Source: Pseudoalteromonas aliena SW19 (GTDB lineage: Bacteria > Pseudomonadota > Gammaproteobacteria > Enterobacterales > Alteromonadaceae). From it: a stretch of DNA of 64,000 bases. The position numbers were made by a program, and so were the translations under genes. Numbering within the stretch: the first letter of the stretch is position 1; every line of letters starts with the position of its first letter. A model generated the notes under the pieces. That model did not search any database, was not told where the DNA came from, and worked only from the letters and a program-made list of their open reading frames with translations. Positions 1-8,981 of the stretch are shown here, one piece after another. The stretch is from positions 744,001-808,000 of the forward strand of contig NZ_AQGU01000029.1 in NCBI RefSeq assembly GCF_014905615.1. Reading direction: 5' to 3'.

Positions 1-859
1 TGATACTGAAGGCGCAGCCCAAGCTTTTGATAGTGACATAAACACTAAATGGCTCGATCATAACGATTGGAAAGGTGCCCCAACAGTACAAAATCCAGCC
101 TGGTTGCAAGTGGCTCTGCCTCAAGCACACGCGGTTAATACGTTAAGCATTACTAGTGCGGGTGACGCACCAGAACGAGATCCTGAGTCGTTCGAACTTC
201 TGGCATCAAATGATGGAGAAAATTGGATCAGCTTAGGTGCTTGGGCTGGTGAAAGCTTTTCTGAGCGATCACAACAGCGTATTTTTGGTGTTGCAAATGC
301 ATTACCTTATACACATTATCGGTTAGCGATAAGTAAAAATGCTAATAATGATGGCTTAGTACAAATAGCAGAGGTAGGTATGGTTGGGCCAAACTATGCG
401 TTTAAGGATTTAACAACCAATCCAAGTACCGCATTTAGTGCTCGATTTAGTATTGGGGACGCAGAAAGCGCCGATAAAGCATTTGATGGCGATACCAATA
501 CAAAATGGCTTGATCATAATGATTGGAAGGGCGCGCCATCAACCGAAAACCCGGCATGGATACAAATAGATTTTAGTGATCCACATGCTGTCAGTGGGCT
601 TGCTATTACAAGCGCTAACGATGCGCCAGAGCGAGACCCTGAAAACTTTAGTTTGTTAGGCTCTAACGATGGCGGTGAAAGTTGGACGCTGGTTTCTACT
701 TGGGTAGGAGAAAGCTGGGACGAGCGTTTACAAAGGCGCTCATTTGATTTTAATAATGGCTTTGAGTTTTTGAGCTATCGCCTAAGTATTAGCAAAAACG
801 CTAATAATGATGGACTACTACAAATTGCCGAAATAGAGTTACTTGGCTTAGATAAATAA
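1..859 (+). CDS. C-terminal part of a secreted protein with tandem F5/8 type C-like (discoidin) repeats (partial)
   Basis: The reading frame is open from the left edge of the window (codons in phase from position 2) to TAA at 857-859, so the gene starts upstream; the TTG at 104 is internal. Two near-identical modules are visible, with the motif TKWLDHNDWKGAP near nt 50 and again near nt 506, giving a repeat period of about 456 bp (152 residues). Each module continues through (D)APERDPE, SNDG, a WxGESxxER stretch and ends in SKNANNDGLxQIAEI. This pattern fits the F5/8 type C / discoidin beta-sandwich used by extracellular enzymes and adhesins to bind glycans. Nothing catalytic lies inside the window, so the activity of the whole protein cannot be told; a secreted polysaccharide-active or cell-surface protein is likely. 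Confidence 0.75.
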   Translation, partial: DTEGAAQAFDSDINTKWLDHNDWKGAPTVQNPAWLQVALPQAHAVNTLSITSAGDAPERDPESFELLASNDGENWISLGAWAGESFSERSQQRIFGVANALPYTHYRLAISKNANNDGLVQIAEVGMVGPNYAFKDLTTNPSTAFSARFSIGDAESADKAFDGDTNTKWLDHNDWKGAPSTENPAWIQIDFSDPHAVSGLAITSANDAPERDPENFSLLGSNDGGESWTLVSTWVGESWDERLQRRSFDFNNGFEFLSYRLSISKNANNDGLLQIAEIELLGLDK

Positions 860-1220
860 CCTGAACTCTGGATAATAAACCTATCAAAAGCAGCTGTTTT
901 CAGCGCTAACTACGTTGAATTTACTTACAATAGGCCCGCTATTAATGCGTCAATTCGCCTTGTTTTGACTGAAAATTTCTGGCTAGAGAAAATTAATTTT
1001 GACAGACAAAAGATCAGAAACTAACGTTTTTGGTCTTTTTTTATTTTCAGTTTTTTATTGTGCTGCTGTATTAAGCCATCAAATTGATTAAGTATTACTA
1101 TAGATTAATATTATTAAGGCAGGGGGTATCGTCAGGGGGGTTATTTTTAGCAACATATTTAATGGTTGAAGCTTTAAATAGCTTCAATAAAAACGGACGC
1201 TTAGAGCGTCCGTTTTTTAA
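860..1220. other. Intergenic region between convergent genes
   Basis: This 360-bp stretch lies between the discoidin-repeat gene and minE, which converge. It begins with the motif CCTGAACTCTGG immediately after the stop codon, a string found again directly after the diguanylate cyclase stop at 20998. A weak hairpin with a T-run (about 1009-1042) could end the left-hand gene, and a strong hairpin at 1189-1217 ends the min operon. The open frame at 1084-1287 runs through that terminator and into minE and is not considered a gene. Confidence 0.5.
1189..1217 (-). terminator. Rho-independent terminator of the minCDE operon
   Basis: A perfect 9-bp stem ACGGACGCT / AGCGTCCGT closes a 3-nt loop and is flanked by four A and four T, so it can work in both directions. 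It sits four bases past the minE stop codon. Confidence 0.9.
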
Positions 1221-1484
1221 TTATTTTTTTTCTTCATCGGGTAACGTAACGTTTAGTTCAAGTACGGCTAAATCATCTTCGTTCTGATCGAACTGTACCT
1301 GTACTGCATCGCTACTTACGTTCACGTATTTACGGATCACATCTAAAATATCTTGTTTTAATTGTGGTAAGTAATCCGGCGTACCTCGTTGAGAACGCTC
1401 GTGCGCGACAATGATCTGCAATCGCTCTTTTGCTAATGACGCACTGTTTTTCTTTTCTGAGCGGAAGTAGTCAAGTAAAGACAC
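1221..1484 (-). CDS. minE: Cell division topological specificity factor MinE
   Basis: An 87-residue protein with the MinE pattern: an N-terminal SLLDYFRSEKKNSASLAKER helix that binds MinD and the membrane, then YLPQLKQDILDVIRKYV and a C-terminal LELNVTLP strand for dimerisation. MinE displaces MinD from the membrane and drives the pole-to-pole oscillation that keeps the division septum at mid-cell. I choose the GTG at 1484 (reading MSLLDYF) because a GGAGG ribosome site lies just before it inside the last codons of minD; the TTG further upstream at 1496 would add residues absent from the family. Last gene of minCDE, one base after the minD stop. Confidence 0.95.
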   Translation of the reverse strand: MSLLDYFRSEKKNSASLAKERLQIIVAHERSQRGTPDYLPQLKQDILDVIRKYVNVSSDAVQVQFDQNEDDLAVLELNVTLPDEEKK

Positions 1485-1485
1485 G

Positions 1486-2295
1486 TTAACCTCCAAAAAT
1501 CCGTTTAAATAAGCCTTTTTTCTCTACATCTAAGAAGCGAAAATCGACGGTTTCACCGAGTAAGCGATTAATGGCATCTGCATAAGCTTGCCCTGCGTCA
1601 GACTCACTATCGAGAATAACGGGTTGGCCTGAGTTAGATGCACTTAGTACCGCTTGTGATTCAGGGATCACACCTAATAAATCTATTGCTAAAATATCTT
1701 GCACGTCTTCAACCGACAGCATTTCACCTTTAGCAACACGCTCAGGGTTGTAGCGTGTTAATAGTAAATGCTCTTTAATATTTTCTAGGCCTTCTTCAGC
1801 GCGTTTTGATTTACTGTGTAGAATGCCTAAAATGCGGTCTGAATCTCGCACCGACGATACTTCTGGATTAGTTGTTACAATTGCTTCATCCGCAAAGTAC
1901 ATTGCCATCATTGCACCAGCTTCGATACCCGCTGGTGAGTCACATACAATATAGTCAAAGTCTTCTTTGAGCTCGTTTAAAACACGCTCTACACCTTCAC
2001 GTGTTAGTGCGTCTTTATCGCGTGTTTGCGAAGCGGGAAGTAAAAATAACTTATCCACTCGTTTGTCTTTAATCAGTGCTTGGTTAAGCTTTGCTTCACC
2101 GTTAATCACATTCACAAAATCATAAACCACACGGCGTTCACAACCCATAATTAAATCTAAGTTACGTAAACCAATATCAAAGTCGATAATAACTGTTTTA
2201 TAGCCTTTTAACGCTAAGCCGGTGCCAATTGCAGCACTTGATGTTGTTTTACCAACACCGCCTTTACCCGAGGTAACGACAATTACTTTTGCCAT
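1486..2295 (-). CDS. minD: Septum site-determining protein MinD (ATPase)
   Basis: A 269-residue member of the MinD/ParA deviant Walker ATPases. The N-terminus carries the signature KGGVGKTTSSAA with the deviant lysine, followed by the switch motif IIDFDIGLRNLD and CDSPAGIE. The C-terminus ends in an amphipathic, basic stretch (KKGLFKRIFGG) that is the membrane-targeting sequence of this family. With ATP it coats the cell pole, recruits MinC to block FtsZ there, and is released by MinE. Lies five bases after minC and one base before minE, so the three genes form one operon. Length is that of the E. coli protein, give or take a residue or two. Confidence 0.97.
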   Translation of the reverse strand: MAKVIVVTSGKGGVGKTTSSAAIGTGLALKGYKTVIIDFDIGLRNLDLIMGCERRVVYDFVNVINGEAKLNQALIKDKRVDKLFLLPASQTRDKDALTREGVERVLNELKEDFDYIVCDSPAGIEAGAMMAMYFADEAIVTTNPEVSSVRDSDRILGILHSKSKRAEEGLENIKEHLLLTRYNPERVAKGEMLSVEDVQDILAIDLLGVIPESQAVLSASNSGQPVILDSESDAGQAYADAINRLLGETVDFRFLDVEKKGLFKRIFGG

Positions 2296-2300
2296 GAGAT

Positions 2301-3005
2301 TTATCCTTTAACCAAAGCTGAAATTTCTAATGAATCATTTTTTTGTTGTATTTGCACAGCATTTCCCCAGTGTTCACCTTGAAGCGAATCACTGATCCAG
2401 TAATTGCCATTTATAGAAACAAGTTCTGCTTCTAATCGTTGACAAAAAATGTGTGCGTTTTTTAATCCTTTCGCGCCGGCAATCGCTCGTCCACGAAGGG
2501 TTCCATATATGTGTACATTGCCATCGGCGATTACTTCCGCACCATGACTTACCGCACCCAATACAATGAGGTCCCTGTCTTTTGCATATACTTGCTGACC
2601 AGAACGCACTGTACCGTTAATAATTTGTGCCGGTAATATTACATTTTTTTCGACAATTGATGTATTAAGCTCCTGTTTAACAGGTTCACTCTTAACATCC
2701 TGTGAATAATTTAATACAGACAGGCCCGCTGCTTTAGCTTGTGCATGTTGCTCGTCGGAGCCATTACACACACCAACAGCATTAAAACTCATACGTTCTA
2801 TTAATGACTTTAAATGTACAAAATCAAGAGTACTGTTTTTTATCTCAATTAAATTGACAACGATAGGCGCACCCTCAAAAAATTTAGGGGCCTGGGCAAT
2901 TTTGATATACAGTTGTTCTGCTAATAGGTTTATATCAGTACTATAAAGATGTAAAACTGATAACGTAAAAAGATTTCCTTTTAGCTCAAAAATTTGGTCT
3001 GACAT
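2301..3005 (-). CDS. minC: Septum site-determining protein MinC
   Basis: A 234-residue FtsZ inhibitor. The N-terminal domain (about residues 1-105) begins FELKGNLFTLSVLHLYS, as in other MinC proteins, and a variable linker joins it to a right-handed beta-helix C-domain (about 125-225) containing GTVRSGQQVYAKDRDLIVLG, then HIYGTLRGRA and AGAKG, the surface that binds MinD. First gene of minCDE. The upstream region (3006-3160) is shared with the divergent ycgL gene and must hold both promoters. Confidence 0.95.
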   Translation of the reverse strand: MSDQIFELKGNLFTLSVLHLYSTDINLLAEQLYIKIAQAPKFFEGAPIVVNLIEIKNSTLDFVHLKSLIERMSFNAVGVCNGSDEQHAQAKAAGLSVLNYSQDVKSEPVKQELNTSIVEKNVILPAQIINGTVRSGQQVYAKDRDLIVLGAVSHGAEVIADGNVHIYGTLRGRAIAGAKGLKNAHIFCQRLEAELVSINGNYWISDSLQGEHWGNAVQIQQKNDSLEISALVKG

Positions 3006-3160
3006 ACACGCTCAATTGAATTGTCTGATCAGAAAATAATTTTAGATAAACGCAGGCTGAATAAGGCCTTTATTGAAATTTATAATCTAATATTTCTAAC
3101 TTATTATTACTCTCATGTTATAGTGTGCAGCATTGTTAAGCAAGAATTTATAGGGCCATA

Positions 3161-3442
3161 ATGCTCACTGCAGTATATAAAAGTAAGAAAAAAGCGGATA
3201 CTTTCTTATTTGTCGAAAAAAGAGATGATTTTAGCAAAGTACCTGAACCTTTAATGGCTACGTTCGGTCAACCTCATTATGTAATGATCATCAACTTAGC
3301 AAAGCGTCACCATTTAGGGGGGTCTGATTTAGAAACAGTTAAAAGTGCATTAACTGATCAGGGCTATTATTTACAACTTCCCCCACCTGAACAAAATCTG
3401 TTAAGTGAACTACGAAAACAAAATGGAGCCGATAGTGATTAA
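3161..3442 (+). CDS. ycgL: YcgL domain protein
   Basis: A 93-residue protein matching the YcgL family along its length: YKSKKKADTFLFVEKRDDFS at the start, then VPEPLMATFGQP and the very conserved GYYLQLPPPE near the C-terminus. The family is small, cytoplasmic and of poorly known function; it is often next to minC or rnd in gammaproteobacteria, as here. An AGGG sequence ten bases before the ATG serves as ribosome site. The last eight bases overlap the next gene, so the two are probably cotranscribed. Confidence 0.92.
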   Translation: MLTAVYKSKKKADTFLFVEKRDDFSKVPEPLMATFGQPHYVMIINLAKRHHLGGSDLETVKSALTDQGYYLQLPPPEQNLLSELRKQNGADSD

Positions 3443-4451
3443 AAAACTGGTAGTCGTATTATGTGGACTGTGCCTAAGCTCATCTGTAATGGCAAAAACA
3501 CAAGCTGAATTTAAAGACTATATAACTAATTTAAAACAAGAAGCTATTGCAAAAGGCTATGAAGCCAAACTTATAGATGACGCGTTTGCAACAGCAACAT
3601 ACAAAGAAAAAGTAGTGTCAGCTGATAAAAATCAGCCTGAAGTAAAAGAAACACTAAAAACCTATTTACCTAAACGTGTACCGCAGTGGAAAATTGATCG
3701 TGCACGAAAGCTGTATGCTGAAAATAAAGACATACTTGAACAAGTTGCTAAAGAGTATGGTGTACAGGCACGTTTTATCGTGGCACTTTGGGGTCTTGAG
3801 AGTAACTTTGGTGCAATACAAGGCGGGCACAATGTAATTTCATCGCTTGTTACGCTTGCATTCGATGGTCGCCGAGAAGCGCTTTATAAACGCCAGCTAT
3901 GGGCAGCACTCGATATTTTAAAATCAGGTCATATTACATTAGATAAATTTAAAGGCTCTTGGGCTGGTGCTATGGGGCAAACGCAATTTATGCCTACCTC
4001 ATTTAATGCCTATGCGGTTGATTACAATAATGATGGCCGCAAAGATATTTGGACCACAAAAGAAGATGCGTTTGCTTCAATTGCTAATTATTTAAAGCAA
4101 GAAGGTTGGAACGATTCTCTTACATGGGGTCGCCAAGTTCAATTGCCTGACAATTTTGATAGTAAATATATTTTGGTGCGTGGCACAAAAACACGTAAAC
4201 AATGGCTAGAATACTGGAATGATTCTGAGCGTTCATTAGCCGATTGGCAAGCCTTAGGTGTTCGCAGAGCGGATGGGCGCGACCTACCCAATGTTAATGT
4301 GCGTGCTGCACTTGTTATGCCTGATGACATTAATGGCCGCATGTATCTAGCCTACGATAATTACAAAGTGTTTATGCATTGGAATCGCTCTTATTACTTT
4401 GCAACCAGCGTAGGTTATTTATCAGATAAAATTGCTTACCCTAAAATTTAA
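3435..4451 (+). CDS. Periplasmic lytic murein transglycosylase, MltB family
   Basis: A 338-residue secreted enzyme that cleaves the MurNAc-GlcNAc bond of peptidoglycan and leaves a 1,6-anhydro end. The catalytic glutamate lies in ALWGLESNFG, and GSWAGAMGQTQFMPTSF marks the goose-lysozyme-like fold of the MltB family; FAVDYNNDGRKDIW is the usual calcium/structural loop. I choose the GTG at 3435 because GGAG lies six bases before it and the protein then opens with a clean signal peptide (KKLVVVLCGLCLSSSVMA). There is no lipobox cysteine, so it is soluble periplasmic rather than a lipoprotein. Its start overlaps the end of ycgL. Confidence 0.88.
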   Translation: MIKKLVVVLCGLCLSSSVMAKTQAEFKDYITNLKQEAIAKGYEAKLIDDAFATATYKEKVVSADKNQPEVKETLKTYLPKRVPQWKIDRARKLYAENKDILEQVAKEYGVQARFIVALWGLESNFGAIQGGHNVISSLVTLAFDGRREALYKRQLWAALDILKSGHITLDKFKGSWAGAMGQTQFMPTSFNAYAVDYNNDGRKDIWTTKEDAFASIANYLKQEGWNDSLTWGRQVQLPDNFDSKYILVRGTKTRKQWLEYWNDSERSLADWQALGVRRADGRDLPNVNVRAALVMPDDINGRMYLAYDNYKVFMHWNRSYYFATSVGYLSDKIAYPKI

Positions 4452-4491
4452 TTATTTAAATGCATGAATAAATAAAGTCGCAGTGGCGGCT

Positions 4492-5037
4492 TTATTCTTT
4501 TTTAAATATTTTATCTTTTAAGTCAATAACTTTACCAATTCCTGATCCAAGCTTCATCAGTTTATTAAGCTGCTCAGGCGTTAAGCGTTGTAGCTCGGAT
4601 GACCATTTGGTCACGGTTTCAAGTAGGTTATGAATTTCGCCCATTTGCTTTTGAGCATAAATTTCGTCGTCATTGATAGCTTTGTCTAATAAATTGTCGC
4701 GCAGTAAAGTAAGTGTAGGCTCTATTTCTCGTTTTTTTCGCTCTTCAAATACACGATTGGCCATATCCCAAATATCACCCGCCGGGGCGTAGTATTCTTT
4801 TCGATCGCCTGGAATATGCTGTACTCTAATTAGCTGCCACGATTGTAATTCTTTAATACCCATACTCACATTCCCACGCGAAATACTTAATGCGTCGGCA
4901 ATTTCATTGGCTGTCATTGGGTTTTTAGTGATAATCAGCAAGCCACACATTTGCCCGATTGTGCGATTGAACCCCCAGCGGCTGCCCATTTCACCACAAT
5001 GCATTACAAAGGCAAAATTCTTTTCGGATAAACTCAT
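4492..5037 (-). CDS. GbsR/MarR-family transcriptional regulator
   Basis: A 181-residue DNA-binding protein. The N-terminal half contains a winged helix-turn-helix with the GbsR-type sequence NEIADALSISRGNVSMGIKE followed by a wing containing GDRKEYY. The C-terminal half is charged and helical and probably dimerises. Members control choline/betaine, and sometimes alcohol or aldehyde, genes. The gene is transcribed away from adhP, 200 bp distant, so adhP is the most obvious target, though no operator was recognised with confidence. Confidence 0.85.
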   Translation of the reverse strand: MSLSEKNFAFVMHCGEMGSRWGFNRTIGQMCGLLIITKNPMTANEIADALSISRGNVSMGIKELQSWQLIRVQHIPGDRKEYYAPAGDIWDMANRVFEERKKREIEPTLTLLRDNLLDKAINDDEIYAQKQMGEIHNLLETVTKWSSELQRLTPEQLNKLMKLGSGIGKVIDLKDKIFKKE

Positions 5038-5236
5038 AGCTTATTAACTTTCAATAATTTCAGAAACTAAATGCTAGCACGCTGATTTTGGATAGCAAGA
5101 TCTTAGCGTCCCTTAAATACATTATTTATTACTAAAGTTTGATTTAGATTAACGTGTATCGCTCTAGGTTAAGTTATGTTGTAAAAAAGTGACGAATACA
5201 TGTTTTTTACTATTTCTTACACAGGATGGAATGATT

Positions 5237-6247
5237 ATGAAAGCTGCAATAAATAATGAATTTAAAGGTAAATTAGAAATCACAGATTTGCCTATTCCTG
5301 AGGTGGGTGTTAATGATGTACTCGTAAAAATAGCAGCCTGCGGTGTTTGTCATACAGATTTACACGCGTGTCATGGTGATTGGCCCGTTAAACCAAAAAT
5401 GCCATTAGTACCAGGCCATGAAGGTGTTGGGGTTATTGAAAAACTAGGCTGTAATATAAAGCATCTTAAAGTTGGGGATAGAGTTGGTATTCCTTGGTTA
5501 TACAGTGCTTGTGGGCACTGTGAATTTTGTCTCGATGGTAAAGAAACACTCTGCTTATCGCAGCATAATACTGGTTACTCTATTGATGGCAGCTATGCAG
5601 AATATTGTTTAGCGCACGGAGACTACGTTATAAAAATACCCGATGAACTTGGGTTTTCTGAAGCTGCACCGCTATTTTGCGCAGGCGTTACAACGTATAA
5701 AGCATTAAAAGTATCAGATGCGAAACCAGGCCAATGGGTTGCTATTGTTGGTGTGGGCGGGCTTGGGCACTTAGCTGTGCAATATGCCAAAGCGATGGGC
5801 TTTAACGTTATAGCCGTTGATACCGGCAAAGAAAAGCTCGCGCTCGCTAAAGAACTCGGTGCCGATATAACACTCGATTTTAAAGAGGTGGTTCCGAGCG
5901 ACGCTATCTTTGAGCAAGTAGGTGGCGCGCACGGCGTTGTGTGTACTGCGGTATCAAAAGCGGGGTTTGAACAAGCTTATAAGAGTGTACGCCGTGGCGG
6001 TAAATGTGTATTAGTGGGGTTACCTCCAGAGGATATGCCGTTGCCTATTTTTGATACCGTGCTTAATGGAGTCTCGGTAGTTGGCTCTATTGTTGGTACT
6101 CGTAAAGATTTACAAGAATGTTTAGAGTTTGCTGCACAGGGCAAAGTTAAAGCAATTATTGAAGAAAAACGCTTAGAGGATATTAATGAAATTTTTGACG
6201 ATATGATCAAAGGTGAAATTAATGGTCGCATAGTAGTTACGATTTAA
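5237..6247 (+). CDS. adhP: Zinc-dependent alcohol dehydrogenase AdhP
   Basis: A 336-residue medium-chain dehydrogenase that oxidises primary alcohols with NAD+. Catalytic zinc ligands are in CGVCHTDLH and GHEGVG; the structural-zinc cysteines are in CGHCEFCLDGKETLC; the nucleotide-binding motif is GVGGLGHLAVQYAK followed by the acidic AVD that favours NAD. I use the ATG at 5237 (MKAA) because GGATGGA lies six bases upstream and homologues start this way; an ATG two codons earlier is possible. A monocistronic unit divergent from a GbsR-type regulator and closed by the hairpin at 6295. Confidence 0.93.
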   Translation: MKAAINNEFKGKLEITDLPIPEVGVNDVLVKIAACGVCHTDLHACHGDWPVKPKMPLVPGHEGVGVIEKLGCNIKHLKVGDRVGIPWLYSACGHCEFCLDGKETLCLSQHNTGYSIDGSYAEYCLAHGDYVIKIPDELGFSEAAPLFCAGVTTYKALKVSDAKPGQWVAIVGVGGLGHLAVQYAKAMGFNVIAVDTGKEKLALAKELGADITLDFKEVVPSDAIFEQVGGAHGVVCTAVSKAGFEQAYKSVRRGGKCVLVGLPPEDMPLPIFDTVLNGVSVVGSIVGTRKDLQECLEFAAQGKVKAIIEEKRLEDINEIFDDMIKGEINGRIVVTI

Positions 6248-6250
6248 TAT

Positions 6251-6278
6251 TAGACCCCATATATAAGCAGATTGGTAT
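6251..6278. repeat. Solo right end of the ATACCAA...TTGGTAT small repeat
   Basis: Three bases after the adhP stop stands TAGACCCCATATATAAGCAG followed by ATTGGTAT. The same string forms the right end of longer repeats at 15942-16414 and 31370-31452, so this is a truncated copy of that family. Confidence 0.75.
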
Positions 6279-6294
6279 AAGTCTTTTTACATAC

Positions 6295-6334
6295 AAAAAA
6301 GCACGGTGTCTGAATTAGCATACCGTGCTTTTTA
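6295..6334. terminator. Bidirectional terminator between adhP and the siderophore receptor gene
   Basis: GCACGGT and ACCGTGC form a 7-bp stem over a 14-nt loop, extended by A6 on the left and T5 on the right. It can stop both convergent genes. Confidence 0.85.
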
Positions 6335-6347
6335 ATTGTTTAAACTA

Positions 6348-8765
6348 TTAAAGTGTATAACTAAAGCTTAGCTTCGCATTGCGCTCTTCCCCTGGCATAC
6401 CACCTAGAAACATTGCTTTTGAATAATACTTTTTATTAAACAGGTTATTTAGGTTTAATTGTATATGCCATTTGTCTGTAGTGTACGAAACAGCGGTATC
6501 GTAAAGTATGTAACTTGGTACATAACCATCAGGAATACCAAATGATGTTGAGTTAGTGCTACGCTGTGCAACATATGACACACCGCCGCTAATATTTATC
6601 GCTTGAGGTAAGTCAAACATATTCGCGTAGTAAGTCACCCATGTACTTGCTGTTACATACGGTACGCCTTTTTGACGCGTATCGTAGCTGCTGCTATTTG
6701 GATTCTTTTTGTCGCGGGCATCTTGGTAAACACTGTTTAAGTTGATTTTCCACTTATCGTTTAAGTACGCGTTTAAATCAAGCTCAATACCTTTGGTCTC
6801 TTCTTTACCGTCAAAAAAGTTTTCGCTGACATTCGGGGCTGATACGCCAGCTTCATACAGTGGGTTACTGTATTGTAGGTTTGTACGAGCGCTTTCAAAT
6901 ATAACAACTGAGGCAAGTAATTGATCATCAAATGCCTTGAAACGAACCCCTAAATCATTACTTAATGATTCAGAATCTTTTCGGTCGGCTTCGTTACCTG
7001 TCACTGTGCCTAAAACACTATAAGCCGTCCGGCCTTTCGAGTGGTTGACAAAAATAGATAGGTCTTCATTAGGTTGATATGTTGCGCCTAAGTTATACGT
7101 CAAACCTCCGTCAGAGGTATTCGCTTTAGGCTTAGGTGCTGCAAGGCTCTGTCTATAACGCGCATCAACGCCAAGGTGTTCATAGCTTTGTTTAATTTGG
7201 TTATAAGCCGCCCCTATACGCGTAGTAAATTGATCATTTATATACGCTACATGTTGAATACCTAAGCCCCATGCTTGTACTTTTTTATTGTAATTACTTG
7301 TTTTAAGTGGATCGTAATCTTCAAAGTTACCTGTTGGCCAGTTTGGGTTTCTAATATCAAAAATGTACGGAAGCTTACCCTGGTAACTAATTGCTTTGTT
7401 TTTATCTCTAATAATATAGTCTTTATCGTAAATTGAATATTGCTCAAAGCGGATATCACGATCTTCATAATTTGCGTTTAAAAGTAGCTCATTGTCTACG
7501 CCGCCCAACATAAAGTCATAGCGTAAATCAGCAAAATATTGCCACGACTTTTCATCCGCTTCAACTTGACGATATTCTTGTCGGCGAGCTGCAAAAGGGT
7601 AAAGTACATCGTCAACCACTAATGGCGCTCTTGGATCTTGATTAATTACCCCTCTACGATCCCAATATACATAGTTATAAGCACCTGTTTGGCGTGCAAA
7701 ACTTGATGTGTAATTACGATATTGTAGCTGCTGATTTAAAAACAAATCGTCGGTAATGTAATAGTTATGCGTTAATTTAAAACGTAGTTCTTCACCTTCG
7801 TTATCTTTAGCCATCGGTGAAATAATACCGTTTGTGCCAAAGCTATAAGGCGTTAAGCCATCTGATGCGGATAATGAACTTGCTAATTGGTCGCGTTGTG
7901 ATTCATTGAGTTGTAAACCTGCTGATGTGGCATCATTTACTAAATCGGCACCAGTTACTTCTCCTGCTGTTAGACCATTTACCGACGCAGAGTTGAATAT
8001 ACGAATAGGGTGACCGATAGAGTCAACCGCAATCGCATCTTTAATGTATGCAGCTGAAAGCATGATGTTTTGCTTATCACTAAATACATATTTTAATGAC
8101 GTAAAAATTTCATCACGGTTTTCTTTTAAATCACGAAAGCCATTGCTTGATGCTGTTTTAGCCACCACACGGTACGCTAAATCTTCGGTAATCGCATTTG
8201 TGCTATCAACAGACAGTGCATAACTATCCCACTGACCAAGCTCGACAGCCACTTTGTGATTTTCGTTAAACTCAGGTTTTTTTTCTATTAAATTAATGAC
8301 GCCACCGGCACTGCCCATACCGTATAAACCCGTTGCAGGGCCTTTTAATATTTCGACAGAGTCCACATTGGTCAGCGAACGCGTAGGGTTAAATGTGTTG
8401 CCAAGTCCTGCACCACCATACATGCCATCGTAGGTGTAGTTAGCGCCTAAACCACGAACGATTAAATTATCACCAATGCCGTAGTTGTTTCCAGCTTGTG
8501 TTAAGCCACTCACGTTTCTTACTAAATCTTGTAAATTGTCAACGCCTTGAGATTCAATGAGTTCTCGGTCAATAATCACAACCGGTGCTGGCGTTTCCAT
8601 TAACGACATGTCAGATTTAGTCGCAAGTCCTGAACTCATAACAACGCGGTTTTGTTTTTCGTATACGCTTATACGTTCAATGTCTTCTTCCGCTGTGGTA
8701 ACTGCAATAGCTGCCTGTGCATTTAAGCATGCAAGAGTAAGTAGTGAGTATTTAAATTTTTTCAT
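6348..8765 (-). CDS. TonB-dependent siderophore receptor
   Basis: An 805-residue outer-membrane receptor, predicted to import a ferric siderophore using TonB energy. Signal peptide KKFKYSLLTLACLNAQAAIA is followed by a TonB-box-like ERISVYE, a plug domain with GVDNLQDLVRNVSGLTQ, RGLGANYTYDGMYGG, and VDSVEILKGPATGLYGMGSA, then a 22-strand barrel ending in the canonical C-terminal SFSYTL with terminal aromatic positions. I start at the ATG at 8765; the frame is open upstream to 8843, but that extension covers the Fur-like promoter. Iron control is inferred from that box. The ligand cannot be told from sequence; it is not close enough to any receptor I can name. Confidence 0.92.
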   Translation of the reverse strand: MKKFKYSLLTLACLNAQAAIAVTTAEEDIERISVYEKQNRVVMSSGLATKSDMSLMETPAPVVIIDRELIESQGVDNLQDLVRNVSGLTQAGNNYGIGDNLIVRGLGANYTYDGMYGGAGLGNTFNPTRSLTNVDSVEILKGPATGLYGMGSAGGVINLIEKKPEFNENHKVAVELGQWDSYALSVDSTNAITEDLAYRVVAKTASSNGFRDLKENRDEIFTSLKYVFSDKQNIMLSAAYIKDAIAVDSIGHPIRIFNSASVNGLTAGEVTGADLVNDATSAGLQLNESQRDQLASSLSASDGLTPYSFGTNGIISPMAKDNEGEELRFKLTHNYYITDDLFLNQQLQYRNYTSSFARQTGAYNYVYWDRRGVINQDPRAPLVVDDVLYPFAARRQEYRQVEADEKSWQYFADLRYDFMLGGVDNELLLNANYEDRDIRFEQYSIYDKDYIIRDKNKAISYQGKLPYIFDIRNPNWPTGNFEDYDPLKTSNYNKKVQAWGLGIQHVAYINDQFTTRIGAAYNQIKQSYEHLGVDARYRQSLAAPKPKANTSDGGLTYNLGATYQPNEDLSIFVNHSKGRTAYSVLGTVTGNEADRKDSESLSNDLGVRFKAFDDQLLASVVIFESARTNLQYSNPLYEAGVSAPNVSENFFDGKEETKGIELDLNAYLNDKWKINLNSVYQDARDKKNPNSSSYDTRQKGVPYVTASTWVTYYANMFDLPQAINISGGVSYVAQRSTNSTSFGIPDGYVPSYILYDTAVSYTTDKWHIQLNLNNLFNKKYYSKAMFLGGMPGEERNAKLSFSYTL

Positions 8766-8804
8766 GGGGTGATAATTATTCGCATTTAACAAGTTTGCGC
8801 GAAT

Positions 8805-8823
8805 GATAATGGTTATTATTTTT
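8805..8823 (-). promoter_or_regulatory. Candidate Fur box of the siderophore receptor gene
   Basis: The 19-mer GATAATGGTTATTATTTTT agrees with the Fur consensus GATAATGATAATCATTATC at about 14 of 19 positions and lies 40 bp before the receptor start codon, where a promoter is expected. Eye-aligned only. Confidence 0.7.
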
Positions 8824-8907
8824 AAAGTGAATAAAAAGTTCAATTATTTTTCTAAACTGGAACTGTTTGATTGATGTTTGAGCTTTAAACTGTTTTTTAG
8901 CAACTTT

Positions 8908-8938
8908 AATTTAAACTAGTTAACATTTAGTTTAAATT
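8908..8938. repeat. 11-bp perfect inverted repeat upstream of the receptor gene
   Basis: AATTTAAACTA and TAGTTTAAATT are separated by nine bases. It lies about 140 bp upstream of the receptor start and just past the end of the amidohydrolase gene. With A/T-rich arms and no T-tail it looks more like a protein-binding site than a terminator. No regulator is recognised. Confidence 0.55.
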
Positions 8939-8981
8939 GAGATGTATGTAAGAGAGTAAACACGCTGGCTTAAAAGATTAT

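Noticed and set aside
1084..1287. Open frame of 67 codons overlapping minE
   Set aside because: It runs across the min terminator and antisense into minE, with no ribosome site.
8766..8843. In-frame extension of the siderophore receptor
   Set aside because: It covers the Fur-like box and precedes a proper signal peptide start.
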